This document shows, one piece after another, positions 50,287 through 60,366 of a stretch of 64,000 nt of DNA. The first letter of the stretch is position 1. Each line of letters begins with the position of its first letter. Origin of the DNA: Henriciella sp. GTDB taxonomy: Bacteria; Pseudomonadota; Alphaproteobacteria; Caulobacterales; Hyphomonadaceae. The notes beneath the pieces were generated by a model that saw only the letters and a program-made list of their open reading frames with translations, did not search any database and was not told the origin of the DNA. The position numbers and the translations under genes were made by a program. Where the stretch lies: assembly GCA_013213785.1 (NCBI GenBank), contig JABSPZ010000014.1, forward strand, positions 1 through 64,000, read 5' to 3'.

Positions 50287-52851
50287 ATGGCCGGTGAAGC
50301 GCCTGAAATCCAAACTGAGACAGAGCCAAAACTGACGCGTCAGTTGGATTGGCTGCAAATGGGATTTTGGCTGTGCATCTTGCTCGCCATCGGCGCGTCC
50401 AGTGCCAGCTTGGCTTGGCCGAATGCGGGTGGCCCAACGGGACTAATTCTTCTCATTTCTATGGCAGCGGGCGGCATGGTCTTCCTGCTTTGGATCCTGC
50501 GCGGGGCAGGGCGACGCATGGGACTATTCCCAGAGCGCGGCGCTATGGCCGACGCGATGCAACCAGTGACACCGCGTTTCTCTTGGATCGATGCGTTGGA
50601 TGAAGCCGCCCTGGTTTGCGACCGCGGCGGCGCGCCGGTTGCGGCCAATGAAGCCTATACCGAGCTGACTCAAATGGCGCTGCTCGGTCAATCCGATGCG
50701 ATGGGACCTGTTTCAGTTGACCGTATTTTCAGTGCTGCGCCAGGGTTGGCCGCACCGATCTTCAGACTGTCAAAAGCCGCGAAAGCTGGTGAAACACGCC
50801 GCGAGACATTGCCGGCGATGACACTCGGCACCGAGGCTTTGCCGGTTCAGTACGAAGCCTCCGTTTCGCCTTTGAAAGGCGAGCGCGTCATTTGGCGTCT
50901 GCGCCGGATTACAGGGTCTGACCAAGTGACAGGCGCTGCGGATATGCGCGCGCTTTACGTAGAAGACGCCCCGATGGGCTTTTTCTCGTCCGGGCCGGAC
51001 GGCACAATTTCTTACGCCAATGGCTGGCTGCGCGAGAGTTTGGGACTGTCTGAGAACGCGAAGAATATTCGCCTCGATGACATCATGCGCCCGGAATTTG
51101 TGAAACTGCTCCGCCGCGACCGCAAGTCTGGGGTTCCAGGCCGCGCGGATATTATGATCCGGTCACGAGACGGTGTTGAGATGCCGGTTCAAACCATCAC
51201 GACCTGGCATGGCAAAGGCGCGGATGCGACGGGCCGCACGATCGTTCTCGCGAACTCACAGAATTTGCTCGAAGGCGAAAGCCGGATGCTCGCGGCATCT
51301 GCCAGCCGTCCGCCACGTCCTGACGGTGACCCAATGTTTGATGATGCTCCGTTTGGGGCAGCGCGTCTTGAGGGACAGTCGCTCGAAGGCGCGATCATCA
51401 CGGACAGCAACCGTGCCCTGATGGGCCTTGCTGGCGGTGGTGCGTCACCTGGTACGCGCTTTATCGACCTTTTCATTGCCGAAGAGGGCGAGAACAAACT
51501 TCGAGAGCATTTGCTGGACTCAATCGATAAGCCGGTCGGCTTGCGTCTCGCGGATGAAGACCAAAAGCATGTGAATGTGTTCGTGACCTTGGATGGCCGT
51601 GGTCAGCCTGCGGTCGCTTACGTCATCGATATGAGTGAGCAGAAAGAGCTCGAACTTCGCCTGGCACAGGGCGAGAAGATGCAAGCCATCGGTAAGCTCG
51701 CCGGCGGTGTCGCGCATGATTTCAACAATGTGCTGACCGGCATCATGCTCAATAATGATGAGCTTTTGACGAAACATCCCGTAGGTGATCCGTCTTTTGA
51801 CCATGTGAAAAAGATCCACGAGTTCTCTGTGCGCGCGAAAGATCTCGTGCAGATGCTTCTGGCCTACGCACGCCAGCAAACCTTCCGCCGCGAAGTGTTT
51901 GAGCCGGGTGACTTCCTCTCAGAGTTCGCCATTCTTCTCGGCCAGCTCTTGGATGAGCGGATCGACTTCAATGTCGTCCATGGCCGCGACCTGCCGATGA
52001 TCAAAGCGGATCGCAACCAGCTCGAAACCGCGATTATCAACCTCGCCACAAATGCGCGCGACGCGTTGCTGATGGATGGCGGCAAAGGCGGCAAGCTAAC
52101 AATCCGTACCTCTCGCGCATCAGAGAAGGACGCGCATGAGCGCGGCTTCCGTTATGTCGAGCAGGGCGAATATCTGTTGATTGAGGTCGAGGATACCGGG
52201 CACGGGATCGCGCCTGAAAATCTCGCTAACATTTTCAATCCGTTCTTTACGACGAAACCAAAAGGGCTCGGCACCGGGCTCGGTCTGTCGACCGTTTACG
52301 GCATTATCAAACAGTCTGAGGGCTATATCTGTCCGATCAGTGATGTTGGTAAGGGCACAACCTTCCAGATCTATCTGCCGGCATTGAAAGCGGACGAAAT
52401 TCCAGCGGTTGAAGTGCTGGAGCAAGCTCCTGTCGATGCCGTCTCTGTGCCTGTCGATATTTCCGGCCGTGGCCGCATCCTGCTCGTCGAAGACGAAGAT
52501 GGGGTTCGCTCAATCGCTGCGTCTCAGCTGAAATCGCGTGGCTATGATGTTGAGGAAGCCTGTGACGGCGAAGAAGCCCTGGAAATTCTGGAAGAGAATC
52601 CAGGCGGCTTCGATCTTGTGGTTTCCGACGTCGTAATGCCGGGCATGGATGGCCCAACGCTGATTAAAGAAGCGAAAGAGCTTCTAGGAACGGCGAAAGT
52701 TCTCTTCATGTCAGGCTACGCCGAACGCGATGTTGCTGCGAAGCTGGATGGCGATCAGGAAGTTGCCTTCATGGCGAAACCGTTCACCGTGAAGCAGCTT
52801 GCTGAGCGCGTGAAAGCTGAGTTGATCGCGCGCGCTAAAGAAGCGGCTTAA
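50287..52851 (+). CDS. cckA: Hybrid histidine kinase CckA
   Basis: 854 aa from ATG 50287, with GGAG ten bases upstream. Two membrane helices (about 26-46, 54-74), then PAS-like sensor regions (about 105-450), and a HisKA domain with phospho-acceptor His477 in GGVAHDFNNVLTGI. The HATPase domain has NLATNARDALL and DTGHGIAPENLANIF, then a receiver domain with Asp781 in VVSDVVMPGMDG and MSGYAERDV. This is the CckA pattern; in Caulobacter CckA feeds phosphate through ChpT to CtrA and CpdR. The sensor region is longer than Caulobacter CckA (691 aa). Confidence 0.92.
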   Translation: MAGEAPEIQTETEPKLTRQLDWLQMGFWLCILLAIGASSASLAWPNAGGPTGLILLISMAAGGMVFLLWILRGAGRRMGLFPERGAMADAMQPVTPRFSWIDALDEAALVCDRGGAPVAANEAYTELTQMALLGQSDAMGPVSVDRIFSAAPGLAAPIFRLSKAAKAGETRRETLPAMTLGTEALPVQYEASVSPLKGERVIWRLRRITGSDQVTGAADMRALYVEDAPMGFFSSGPDGTISYANGWLRESLGLSENAKNIRLDDIMRPEFVKLLRRDRKSGVPGRADIMIRSRDGVEMPVQTITTWHGKGADATGRTIVLANSQNLLEGESRMLAASASRPPRPDGDPMFDDAPFGAARLEGQSLEGAIITDSNRALMGLAGGGASPGTRFIDLFIAEEGENKLREHLLDSIDKPVGLRLADEDQKHVNVFVTLDGRGQPAVAYVIDMSEQKELELRLAQGEKMQAIGKLAGGVAHDFNNVLTGIMLNNDELLTKHPVGDPSFDHVKKIHEFSVRAKDLVQMLLAYARQQTFRREVFEPGDFLSEFAILLGQLLDERIDFNVVHGRDLPMIKADRNQLETAIINLATNARDALLMDGGKGGKLTIRTSRASEKDAHERGFRYVEQGEYLLIEVEDTGHGIAPENLANIFNPFFTTKPKGLGTGLGLSTVYGIIKQSEGYICPISDVGKGTTFQIYLPALKADEIPAVEVLEQAPVDAVSVPVDISGRGRILLVEDEDGVRSIAASQLKSRGYDVEEACDGEEALEILEENPGGFDLVVSDVVMPGMDGPTLIKEAKELLGTAKVLFMSGYAERDVAAKLDGDQEVAFMAKPFTVKQLAERVKAELIARAKEAA

Positions 52852-52867
52852 TCAACCGAAGCTCTAC

Positions 52868-53416
52868 CTAGTCATTATTCGCAACGAGCCGCAGATGTGT
52901 TGGCTGGCGTTCTATCTTTGGCGGATAAAACGCGGCAACACGGTGACGCCAAACAGGACGTCCCTGTAAAACGGGCGCTGGCTGCAGAATTTGGTACAGG
53001 CCGAGAAGTCGATTTTGGTTTGAATTCTTACGCGGTGATGGCAGCGGCGCAAATGTGAGTTCAATATCGACCTGCGTGCCTGTCAGCGTTTCACCCGTCG
53101 CGTGAAGAATGCCGGGTTTGCGACTTTCTTTGACAGACGCAATCAGAGACTGAACCATTGCGCGGTCATGTCCGGTCCAAAAAGCGAGGCAATCATGCTG
53201 ACCAAGATCACGCCCAAGGAGTGTGCCGAGCTGATTACCAGCATTCCGGAACAACCATCGTCCTTCTTCAGACTCTTCGATCACGAACAAACACTCTAAC
53301 AAGTCAGGGTGGTCACTCGCCCGGACCGTGCTGCTGACGTCCTCAGGCGATTCATGCATCCGTTCCCACGCTGATAGCAGTGTGACGGTGTTCGGATGGT
53401 GTTCAGTGTTATTCAT
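52868..53416 (-). CDS. PAS_5 single-domain protein
   Basis: 182 aa with a PAS_5 (PF07310) fold in residues about 10-130: LLSAWERMHESPEDV at the start, CLFVIEESEEGRWLFRNAGN, LGTLLGRDLGQHDCLAFW, then LTGTQVDIELTFAPL. PAS_5 proteins occur in alphaproteobacteria, and one PAS-only protein, MopJ, modulates motility and cell-cycle control in Caulobacter. Being convergent with cckA (17 bases) is only weak evidence of a shared role. Confidence 0.8.
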   Translation of the reverse strand: MNNTEHHPNTVTLLSAWERMHESPEDVSSTVRASDHPDLLECLFVIEESEEGRWLFRNAGNQLGTLLGRDLGQHDCLAFWTGHDRAMVQSLIASVKESRKPGILHATGETLTGTQVDIELTFAPLPSPRKNSNQNRLLGLYQILQPAPVLQGRPVWRHRVAAFYPPKIERQPTHLRLVANND

Positions 53417-53611
53417 TCTTGCTGCCTCTCTCAGCGATGCCTCACCCTCATCGCCTCGTTTTCGATATGAGACGTCTGCCGCAATGTTTGCGCCAGTTTA
53501 TCGCTCGCTCATTGCGCGAAAGTCGGTTCATTTTGGGGCTTGGTTCGCCGCACAGGGGAAACTCGGCATGGAACCTGCTTCCTACTAGGCGAACTGTTCG
53601 GGAGTGATCGA

Positions 53612-54571
53612 ATGACCGTTTCAACACGGAACACCCTTTTTGCTGGCGCTGGCCTGCTTTCAGCCGCGATCTTGAGCGGATTTGCTTATGCGGGCGGCGG
53701 CTCGGGCGGTGGTAAAGGACCGGTTGTCCCTGGCGCTCACATGGGTGGCTCGAATGGGGGACATAATGGCGGGCACTGCTGTAAAGGGCCGAAAGGGCCT
53801 CGCGTGCACGTACCTGGAGTCAATGTCTCGGGCCCGAATGTTATGATCCACGGCTCTAATGTCTCTGTTCACCAGGGTAGCATTATGAGCAGCACGCAGA
53901 GCTTCATTAGCACGAGCGTTGTTTCCGGCGGCGAAAGTAGCGTCTTATTTGGTGGTGGCGGCGGATACTTTCCTGCCCAAGGCGTCGCGCCAAGCGCGAT
54001 TGGCGCCCTCAACGTAGAAGGCGCTGATGAGACCTATTATGAGACCGTGACCGAACAGGTTCCGACCACAGAAGAGTTCTGTGAGGAGAAGATCTCCGTC
54101 CATTCGGTCGTGCACCCGGTACGAGCCGTTTGTATTGACGATAAAGGCATCCCGCATCCTGCGTCTCGCGTGGATGCGAGTGATCATGTCCCAGCCGCTT
54201 ATAAAGGCGAACTGTTCCGCTGCATGGCGGGCACGAGCATGCAAGTGACGCTCGGGAGTGCTGAAAACGGTCGCGCGAGCTTTGCACACGGCGAAACATT
54301 TGCGTGCCGCAAAGGTGAGGCGTTGGTTCATAAGCATGGCGGCGACTTAGCCTGTGCACCGCAAACGCCGCAGCGCGATTGCAATGAGCGATCGTTGCTC
54401 CGCCGACATGGTCCGGGCATTAAGCTCATCACGGCTCGCGTTCAGCAAAAAGCGTGTGTGCCGAGCACCCGCACCGTCATGAAATCGGTTGAGCGACAGG
54501 TCGAGCGCACACGTCAAACGAAAGCCCAAGCGATGGTCTTCGATGGCGGTGTTGGCCAGGGCGTCAACTAA
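53612..54571 (+). CDS. Exported Gly- and Cys-rich hypothetical protein
   Basis: 319 aa from ATG 53612 (GGGAGTG upstream). Signal peptide about 1-27 (ends GFAYAGG). Then a Gly/His-rich linker, HCCKGPKGPR, a repeated short valine pattern (VPGVNVSGPNVMIHGSNVSV), and a C-terminal half with eight or more Cys including EEFCEEKISVHS, LACAPQTPQRDC. No family recognised. Possibly a secreted or cell-surface structural protein stabilised by disulfides. Confidence 0.7.
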   Translation: MTVSTRNTLFAGAGLLSAAILSGFAYAGGGSGGGKGPVVPGAHMGGSNGGHNGGHCCKGPKGPRVHVPGVNVSGPNVMIHGSNVSVHQGSIMSSTQSFISTSVVSGGESSVLFGGGGGYFPAQGVAPSAIGALNVEGADETYYETVTEQVPTTEEFCEEKISVHSVVHPVRAVCIDDKGIPHPASRVDASDHVPAAYKGELFRCMAGTSMQVTLGSAENGRASFAHGETFACRKGEALVHKHGGDLACAPQTPQRDCNERSLLRRHGPGIKLITARVQQKACVPSTRTVMKSVERQVERTRQTKAQAMVFDGGVGQGVN

Positions 54572-54787
54572 CGCCGATTTGTTCAAATTTAAGTGAATTC
54601 AGGCTCCTCGAATGCGGGTGAGCCTGTAACAACTGTTGCGCGAATACCGCGCCGCTCTCGCTTCCCGAAAATTCTGTAAATCTGGCCTTGTCAGAGGGGC
54701 GGTTTCGACTACTCCTCCTTACAAATCCTCCGTGAAGAGAGGACCCCCAGAAACGCAATTTATCTACAATTTGTCGGGAGACGTGAG

Positions 54788-57523
54788 ATGAAAAGATCAA
54801 CACGATCTAATTTTGGCTTGAAAGCCGCACTATCATTCAGTGTAGGCCTAACCGCACTGGTCGCAGGAAGCGGCCTTAGCGCGATGGCTCAAGAAGACGG
54901 TGAAGAAGAGGCCAAGCGCCTAAACACCGTCACTATTACTGCGACGAAGCGTGAGCAAACGCTGCAAGACGTGCCGGTTGCGGTTTCCGTAATCGATGAA
55001 AGCGTCATTGAAAAAGCTGAAATCCTGGATCTGAACGATCTTCAATCTGTTGTTCCATCTCTGGGCTTCCGGACTTTCCAAAACTCAGCGAACGCGAACT
55101 TCACGATTCGCGGCTTCGGGAACGGTGCGAACAATATCGGTATCGAGCCGTCAGTCGGTATCTTTATCGATGGCGTTTATCGCTCACGTGCCGCTGCTTC
55201 GATTGGCGACCTTCCAAACATCGAGCGCGTCGAGGTCCTGCGTGGACCACAGTCGACTCTGTTTGGTAAAAACGCATCTGCCGGTGTTGTTTCTGTCGTA
55301 ACCAGCAAGCCTCAGTATGAGCTGGGCGGAAACGTTGAAGCCAGCTTCGGTAACTTCAATCTTCGCCGCGCGAAGGGCTATGTGACCGGCGGGATCACAG
55401 ACAATCTTGCCTTCTCACTTGGTGGCAGCATCAACCAGCGTGACGGCGTTGCCGAGAACCTTGTTGACGGATCAGAGCTGAACACACGTGATCGTTGGAA
55501 CATTCGCGGCGAATTGCTGCTTGAGCCAACCGATCGTCAAGAGTGGCGCCTGATTGTCGACGCAGACGAGATTGATGAAGTCTGCTGTATCGCGTCAAAC
55601 CTGGTTGAAGGCCCAACCGCGAGCATCGTGCGTTTGATCGGCGGAGACGTCGACAATGGAACACCATTTGAGCGTGGTATCTTTGTCAACGGAACACCGA
55701 ACAACACCCTCGAAAATACAGGTATCTCGCTACAGGGTGATATCGAGTTTGACGGGTTCTCACTCACGACGATCACAGCTTACCGTGAAACAGACGTCGT
55801 CAACAATTACGATATCGACTTCACCAGCGCGAACCTCGCGACTCTCGATGAAGCGCAGCAGCTTGAGACTTTCTCTCAGGAACTTCGTCTGACATCGAAC
55901 GGCGAAGGCAATTTCGACTGGATGGTCGGCGCATACTATTTCAACGAGTCTGCCGCGGTTCAAAACGAGCTGCTTTACGGCTCTGACTTCCGGAACTTCA
56001 TCGATCTCGGTGCTGCGTTTGCAGGCGCTGCACCAGCAGATATTCCGGGCATTATCGGTGCTTTCCAAGCGGGCGTCCTTCCAAGCCCACTCGGTGGTCT
56101 TGAAGCTGGCCTCGGCATTCCAAGCGGAACCCTCGCAGGTGCCGGACAAGGCAACATTGAAAGCTTCACACAAGACGATGAAGCGATCTCTCTTTTCGGA
56201 ACATTGGATTGGTACGTGACCGATCGCCTGACCGCGACGATTGGCTTGAACTATACAGAAACTGAGAAAGACGCGACGCTGAACATTCAAAGCCTCGACG
56301 TTCTGTCTTCACTCGATTTGACCCAAATCGGTTATGCGCTCGTCGTTGACGGCATCCTGGGTGCGAACGGTGTGGACACATCTGACCCAGCTTCAATCGG
56401 TGCGTTCATCGGTGGTAACCCAGCGGTCTATCAGGGCATCCAGCAGACGGCGCTCGCGATCGCCAGTAACTATGATCCAACAACGCCTGCCGCAACGCAG
56501 AACCCGTTGATTGGACTTCAGCCGCTGCAATTCCAGCCGCCTTTCGTGAACTTCCCGAATGCGGTCGAGGATGGCACCATCACAGCGGATGATCTGACTT
56601 ACTCTTTGCGTCTCGCCTACGACCTGACTGAAAACGTCAATGTCTACGGCTCGTATGCAACGGGTTTCAAATCGAACTCGTTCAACATCTCTCGTGACAG
56701 CCGTCCGTTCGCGGCCGTCTTCACGCCATCGATCAATGCAGCAAACCAAGCTGTTGGAACCGTGGTTGATCCGTTTACAGGCCAAGTCCTGCGAACGGCA
56801 CCATCGTCTCCGCTACAGGACGCTGGTCTCGCTCAGCCAAACCTGATCACCGGAACTCGTTTCGCTGAGCCAGAAGAAGCGGCAGTCTTCGAAATCGGTC
56901 TGAAAGGCGCGTGGGATAACTTCGCCGTCAACGTCGCGTTGTTTGATCAGACGATTGAGAACTTCCAGTCGAACATCTTTAACGGAACCGGCTTTACGCT
57001 CGACAATGCAGCGAAGCAGTCTGCGACCGGCCTCGAACTTGACGCGACTTGGAGCCCAACGGCGAACCTGACACTGTCATTCGCAGGGACATTCCTGGAT
57101 CCTGTCTATGACGATTTCATCGACTTTAATGGCAACAATCTCTCTGGCACCAACGTGTCAGGCGTGTCTGATGTCATCACATCGACATCTGTACTGTACG
57201 AATTTGGTGTTCTCGAAACAGATTGGGACGGCTTCTTCCGTGCCGATTGGCAGTATGAAGCCGATTCAGACTTTGGTGATGGCGGCGCGACTGCCCCAAT
57301 CAACGCGGCGCTGGAAGATCTCTTCGATCGCGAAGTGAACAATGTGAACGCCTCACTTGGTTTCACATCTGCGAATGGTCTTGGGATCACGCTGTGGGGT
57401 CGTAACATCTTCGACCATGAGTATATCACAACGGCCTTCCCAGGTGTTGCGCAGGCTGGAACCTGGACAGGTTACCCAAGCCAGCCACGCACCTATGGTG
57501 TGACGGTTCGCAAAGTCTTCTAA
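54788..57523 (+). CDS. TonB-dependent outer-membrane receptor
   Basis: 911 aa. A signal peptide (about 1-33, ends GLSAMAQ) is followed by a TonB-box-like segment NTVTITATKREQ and the plug: DVPVAVSVIDESVI, FTIRGFGNG, then IERVEVLRGPQSTLFGKNAS. The remaining about 720 residues form the 22-strand barrel, ending in YGVTVRKVF with terminal Phe. Takes up an iron-siderophore or other large ligand; substrate unknown. GGGAG precedes the ATG. No riboswitch was recognised in the 216-base leader. Confidence 0.95.
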   Translation: MKRSTRSNFGLKAALSFSVGLTALVAGSGLSAMAQEDGEEEAKRLNTVTITATKREQTLQDVPVAVSVIDESVIEKAEILDLNDLQSVVPSLGFRTFQNSANANFTIRGFGNGANNIGIEPSVGIFIDGVYRSRAAASIGDLPNIERVEVLRGPQSTLFGKNASAGVVSVVTSKPQYELGGNVEASFGNFNLRRAKGYVTGGITDNLAFSLGGSINQRDGVAENLVDGSELNTRDRWNIRGELLLEPTDRQEWRLIVDADEIDEVCCIASNLVEGPTASIVRLIGGDVDNGTPFERGIFVNGTPNNTLENTGISLQGDIEFDGFSLTTITAYRETDVVNNYDIDFTSANLATLDEAQQLETFSQELRLTSNGEGNFDWMVGAYYFNESAAVQNELLYGSDFRNFIDLGAAFAGAAPADIPGIIGAFQAGVLPSPLGGLEAGLGIPSGTLAGAGQGNIESFTQDDEAISLFGTLDWYVTDRLTATIGLNYTETEKDATLNIQSLDVLSSLDLTQIGYALVVDGILGANGVDTSDPASIGAFIGGNPAVYQGIQQTALAIASNYDPTTPAATQNPLIGLQPLQFQPPFVNFPNAVEDGTITADDLTYSLRLAYDLTENVNVYGSYATGFKSNSFNISRDSRPFAAVFTPSINAANQAVGTVVDPFTGQVLRTAPSSPLQDAGLAQPNLITGTRFAEPEEAAVFEIGLKGAWDNFAVNVALFDQTIENFQSNIFNGTGFTLDNAAKQSATGLELDATWSPTANLTLSFAGTFLDPVYDDFIDFNGNNLSGTNVSGVSDVITSTSVLYEFGVLETDWDGFFRADWQYEADSDFGDGGATAPINAALEDLFDREVNNVNASLGFTSANGLGITLWGRNIFDHEYITTAFPGVAQAGTWTGYPSQPRTYGVTVRKVF

Positions 57524-57551
57524 GCTAAGCTTAGACAGCAAGTCATCGGAG

Positions 57552-57579
57552 AAGCCCCGCCAATTCGGTGGGGCTTTTT
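57552..57579 (+). terminator. Rho-independent terminator after the TonB receptor
   Basis: AAGCCCCGCC (57552-57561) pairs with GGTGGGGCTT (57567-57576, one G-U), then TTTTT. It lies 28 bases after the receptor stop and touches the end of the convergent DUF4345 gene. Confidence 0.85.
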
Positions 57580-57954
57580 CTATGCCTTCCGGCGGACCAG
57601 GAGCGCGGCGAGCACAAACATGACCAGTTCGAACCCCGCAAAGTACCAGTTCGAAGCCATTGCTGTATCGCCATAGAAATATGAGGCGCCGCGTCCGAGA
57701 ACATAGCCGCCCATATAGGCCGCAATGAAGCAGAGCGCGGCGAACTCAAATCGTTCGCGTAGGCCACCAAGCAGGCACAAAAGCGCTGCACCGAGGCTAA
57801 CGCCGCCATAAATGCCGCGCATCTCGAAAACGCCGGAAACACCTTCGGCAGACACTCCAAGCCGGGAGGTCATTCCGACCGGGTCGGTGATCGACCAGAC
57901 GCCAAAAGCGAGGAACATGAGGGCGGTAAATAGAAGAAAAATTCGTGTAAGCAT
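57580..57954 (-). CDS. DUF4345 family membrane protein (second copy type)
   Basis: 124 aa with four likely membrane helices (about 3-20, 44-63, 71-90, 100-118), GIYGGVSLGAALLCLLGG in the second helix, and the FAALCFIAAYMGGYVLGRGA stretch. Matches DUF4345 in length and pattern, but little sequence is shared with the copy at 34126. Function unknown. Convergent with the TonB receptor. Confidence 0.75.
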   Translation of the reverse strand: MLTRIFLLFTALMFLAFGVWSITDPVGMTSRLGVSAEGVSGVFEMRGIYGGVSLGAALLCLLGGLRERFEFAALCFIAAYMGGYVLGRGASYFYGDTAMASNWYFAGFELVMFVLAALLVRRKA

Positions 57955-58104
57955 GGCCTTTGAAATAGGCCGTGTTTCGATCTTGTCGAATGTGATGACA
58001 TTCGGGACGCATAGGGCTTGTTTTCCGCAAGATGGTAGGAGAGAAGGCTGCTAGATCGTGCGTGCTGAAACACGGCGATGTTTGTAGATTAGAAGGATCC
58101 TCCC

Positions 58105-59106
58105 ATGCCATTTGATTCCCCGCGTCACGATTGGACGAAAGATGAAATCCAATCGATTTATGAGCAGTCTCTAGATACGTTGGTGGGGCAGGCGCTCGAG
58201 GTGAAGCGCGCGAATTGGCCGGACGGCGCACTCCAGAAATCGCAGCTGCTTTCAATCAAGACCGGCGGCTGCCCTGAGGATTGCGGATATTGCAGTCAGT
58301 CCGCGCATTTTGACACTGACGTTGATGCGGAAAAGCTGATGCCTTTGGACGAGGTTGTGGCGGCCGCCAAGCGGGCCAAGGCCGGCGGTGCGGACAGGTT
58401 CTGCATGGGGGCGGGCTGGCGCTCTTTGAAAGACCGGGATGTTCCGAAAGTTGCGGCGATGATCTCTGCGGTGAAAGCGGAAGGTCTAGAGACCTGTGTC
58501 ACGCTTGGCATGCTCGAAGATGGACAGGCTGAGGCGCTGAAAGCGGCCGGCCTCGACTATTACAACCACAACCTCGATACATCAGCGGAATACTACACGA
58601 CCGTCGTGACCACGCGCACGTATGACGACCGACTCGATACGCTTGCAAAAGCGCGCGAGGCCGGGGTTAAACTCTGCGTTGGCGGGATCCTGGGTATGGG
58701 CGAACGGCGCGCGGATCGTATCGGCCTCATCCATGAGCTGTCCAAACTCACACCCCACCCAGAAAGTGTGCCGATCAATATGCTGGTGCCGATCAAGGGC
58801 ACGCCGCTCGGCGAAAGCCCCGCTGTTAGCGTTACTGAAATGGCGCGGGCGATCGCGACCTGCCGGATTGTGTTTCCAAAGAGCTGGGTCCGTCTATCAG
58901 CCGGGCGTGAAGGCATGAGCGAGGGCGAGCAGGCTTTGCTTCTACTGGCCGGCGCCAATTCGATCTTTGTTGGCGACCGTTTGCTCACCACGGATAATCC
59001 TGGCGAAGATCGCGATCAGTCGTTACTGGACGCGGTAGGGTTTGAAGCTTCAGGACATGACGTTATGGAGCGTAGCCATAAGAAATCGCTGATAGACGCG
59101 AGATAG
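58105..59106 (+). CDS. bioB: Biotin synthase
   Basis: 333 aa radical-SAM enzyme converting dethiobiotin to biotin. SAM-cluster cysteines Cys56, Cys60 and Cys63 (GGCPEDCGYCSQ), the YYNHNLDTSAEYY segment and LVPIKGTPLG are diagnostic. AAGGA precedes the start. It heads a run of bioB, HAD, lipoprotein and pterin dehydratase genes with tiny spacings. Confidence 0.97.
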   Translation: MPFDSPRHDWTKDEIQSIYEQSLDTLVGQALEVKRANWPDGALQKSQLLSIKTGGCPEDCGYCSQSAHFDTDVDAEKLMPLDEVVAAAKRAKAGGADRFCMGAGWRSLKDRDVPKVAAMISAVKAEGLETCVTLGMLEDGQAEALKAAGLDYYNHNLDTSAEYYTTVVTTRTYDDRLDTLAKAREAGVKLCVGGILGMGERRADRIGLIHELSKLTPHPESVPINMLVPIKGTPLGESPAVSVTEMARAIATCRIVFPKSWVRLSAGREGMSEGEQALLLLAGANSIFVGDRLLTTDNPGEDRDQSLLDAVGFEASGHDVMERSHKKSLIDAR

Positions 59107-59116
59107 GACGATAAGC

Positions 59117-59767
59117 ATGACGACCGAACTGCAAGCCGTGATTTGGGATTTTGGCGGCGTGTTTACGACATCGCCGTTTGAAGCGTTCACGCGATACGAG
59201 GAAGCCAATGGACTTCCCAAAGACTTCGTTCGGTCGGTCAACGCGGTGAACATTCAAGAGAATGCCTGGGCGAAGCTCGAGCGCTCTGAAGTGACCGCAG
59301 AAGAGTTCGATACGCTGTTTCGGAATGAAAGCCGCGACCTTGGCCATGAAGTCCCAGGAAAAGATATTCTCGGCCTTCTCTCCGGGGATGTCCGTCCTAC
59401 AGTGGTCAATGCTTTGAAGATCTGCAAGCAGCATGTGAAGGTCGGATGCATCACCAATAATGCGCCTGTCGGTAAAGGCGCAGGCATGAGCTCAGATGCG
59501 AAGAAAGCGGCGCAAGTGTCCGAAATCATGAAACAATTTGATCATCTGATCGAGAGTTCTAAGCTCGGAATTCGCAAACCTGACCCGCGGATTTATGCTC
59601 TCATGTGCGAAGCCTTGGACGTCGATCCGGCTCGATGTGTCTATCTCGATGATCTGGGAATTAACCTCAAACCAGCGCGTGCGATGGGCATGCACACGAT
59701 TAAAGTCTTAAATGAGGCGCAGCTCTTGCAGGACCTTCGCGAGGCTACCAATTTCGAGGGAATATGA
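59117..59767 (+). CDS. HAD-like hydrolase lacking the usual second motif-I Asp
   Basis: 216 aa subfamily-IA HAD. Motif I is WDFGGVF: nucleophile Asp11 is present but the +2 position is Gly instead of Asp, as in epoxide-hydrolase N-terminal-domain-like and ACAD10-like HADs, so phosphatase activity may be changed. Motif II/III includes CITNNAPVG and SKLGIRKPDPRIYALM. Start is 10 bases after bioB; its stop overlaps the next start by ATGA. Confidence 0.87.
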   Translation: MTTELQAVIWDFGGVFTTSPFEAFTRYEEANGLPKDFVRSVNAVNIQENAWAKLERSEVTAEEFDTLFRNESRDLGHEVPGKDILGLLSGDVRPTVVNALKICKQHVKVGCITNNAPVGKGAGMSSDAKKAAQVSEIMKQFDHLIESSKLGIRKPDPRIYALMCEALDVDPARCVYLDDLGINLKPARAMGMHTIKVLNEAQLLQDLREATNFEGI

Positions 59768-60366
59768 GAGCATTACTCATAGGACTGGCGACACTGTTTT
59801 CGCTCACCGCTTGCGGTGATAGCGATGGCACGCCGCGCGTTCGAATGATGGTCAATGCGGCGCCCGCCGTGACGACACCGGTGGAAGTTGAAGAAACGAT
59901 CACGCCGCTCACAGACTCTGTTGACGCAAAAGTCGCCGATATCCGCACCATCCTCGAGCGCAACTCGCTCTCGCGTCTGGTACGGCTGGCGAATGCGGAA
60001 GATAATTTCGTCTCCAACTTTGCTGGAGAATCTCACCGCGTGCATTGGGACCTTCTGCGCCGAACCGGATTCGATCCTCTGATGCGTCTCGAGGCGCTTT
60101 TAGATGGGCCTTACGGCACCCGCCAAGTTGGCGATCAGACCTGGTACATCTGGCCTGATTTTGCCGCGCGAGATGCCGAAGACTTGCTGCCAGAGCGACT
60201 CGACTTTGCGGATCGAGCGCGGCTTCGCGACCTGGTAGGTGAGACCGGACTCGACCGAATTCGAGCGGGTGAAACCTATCCTGGTATTCGCACAGCGATT
60301 GCCGATGATGGACGTTGGCTCTATTTCGTTCATGAGACAGTTCAGGACACAGAAACGAGCGAATAA
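59764..60366 (+). CDS. Hypothetical lipoprotein
   Basis: 200 aa. Lipobox ends LTAC with Cys17. Not a family I can name. A conserved-looking core is [20 protein letters not shown], then [16 protein letters not shown] and [20 protein letters not shown]. Couples to the HAD gene by ATGA and to phhB by TAATG, so it is a co-translated member of this operon. Confidence 0.7.
   Translation: MRALLIGLATLFSLTACGDSDGTPRVRMMVNAAPAVTTPVEVEETITPLTDSVDAKVADIRTILERNSLSRLVRLANAEDNFVSNFAGESHRVHWDLLRRTGFDPLMRLEALLDGPYGTRQVGDQTWYIWPDFAARDAEDLLPERLDFADRARLRDLVGETGLDRIRAGETYPGIRTAIADDGRWLYFVHETVQDTETSE

Noticed and set aside
54572-54787. Cobalamin or other riboswitch before the TonB receptor
   Set aside because: Only a 6-bp AGGCTC/GAGCCT hairpin is present; no B12-box or other conserved element was recognised.
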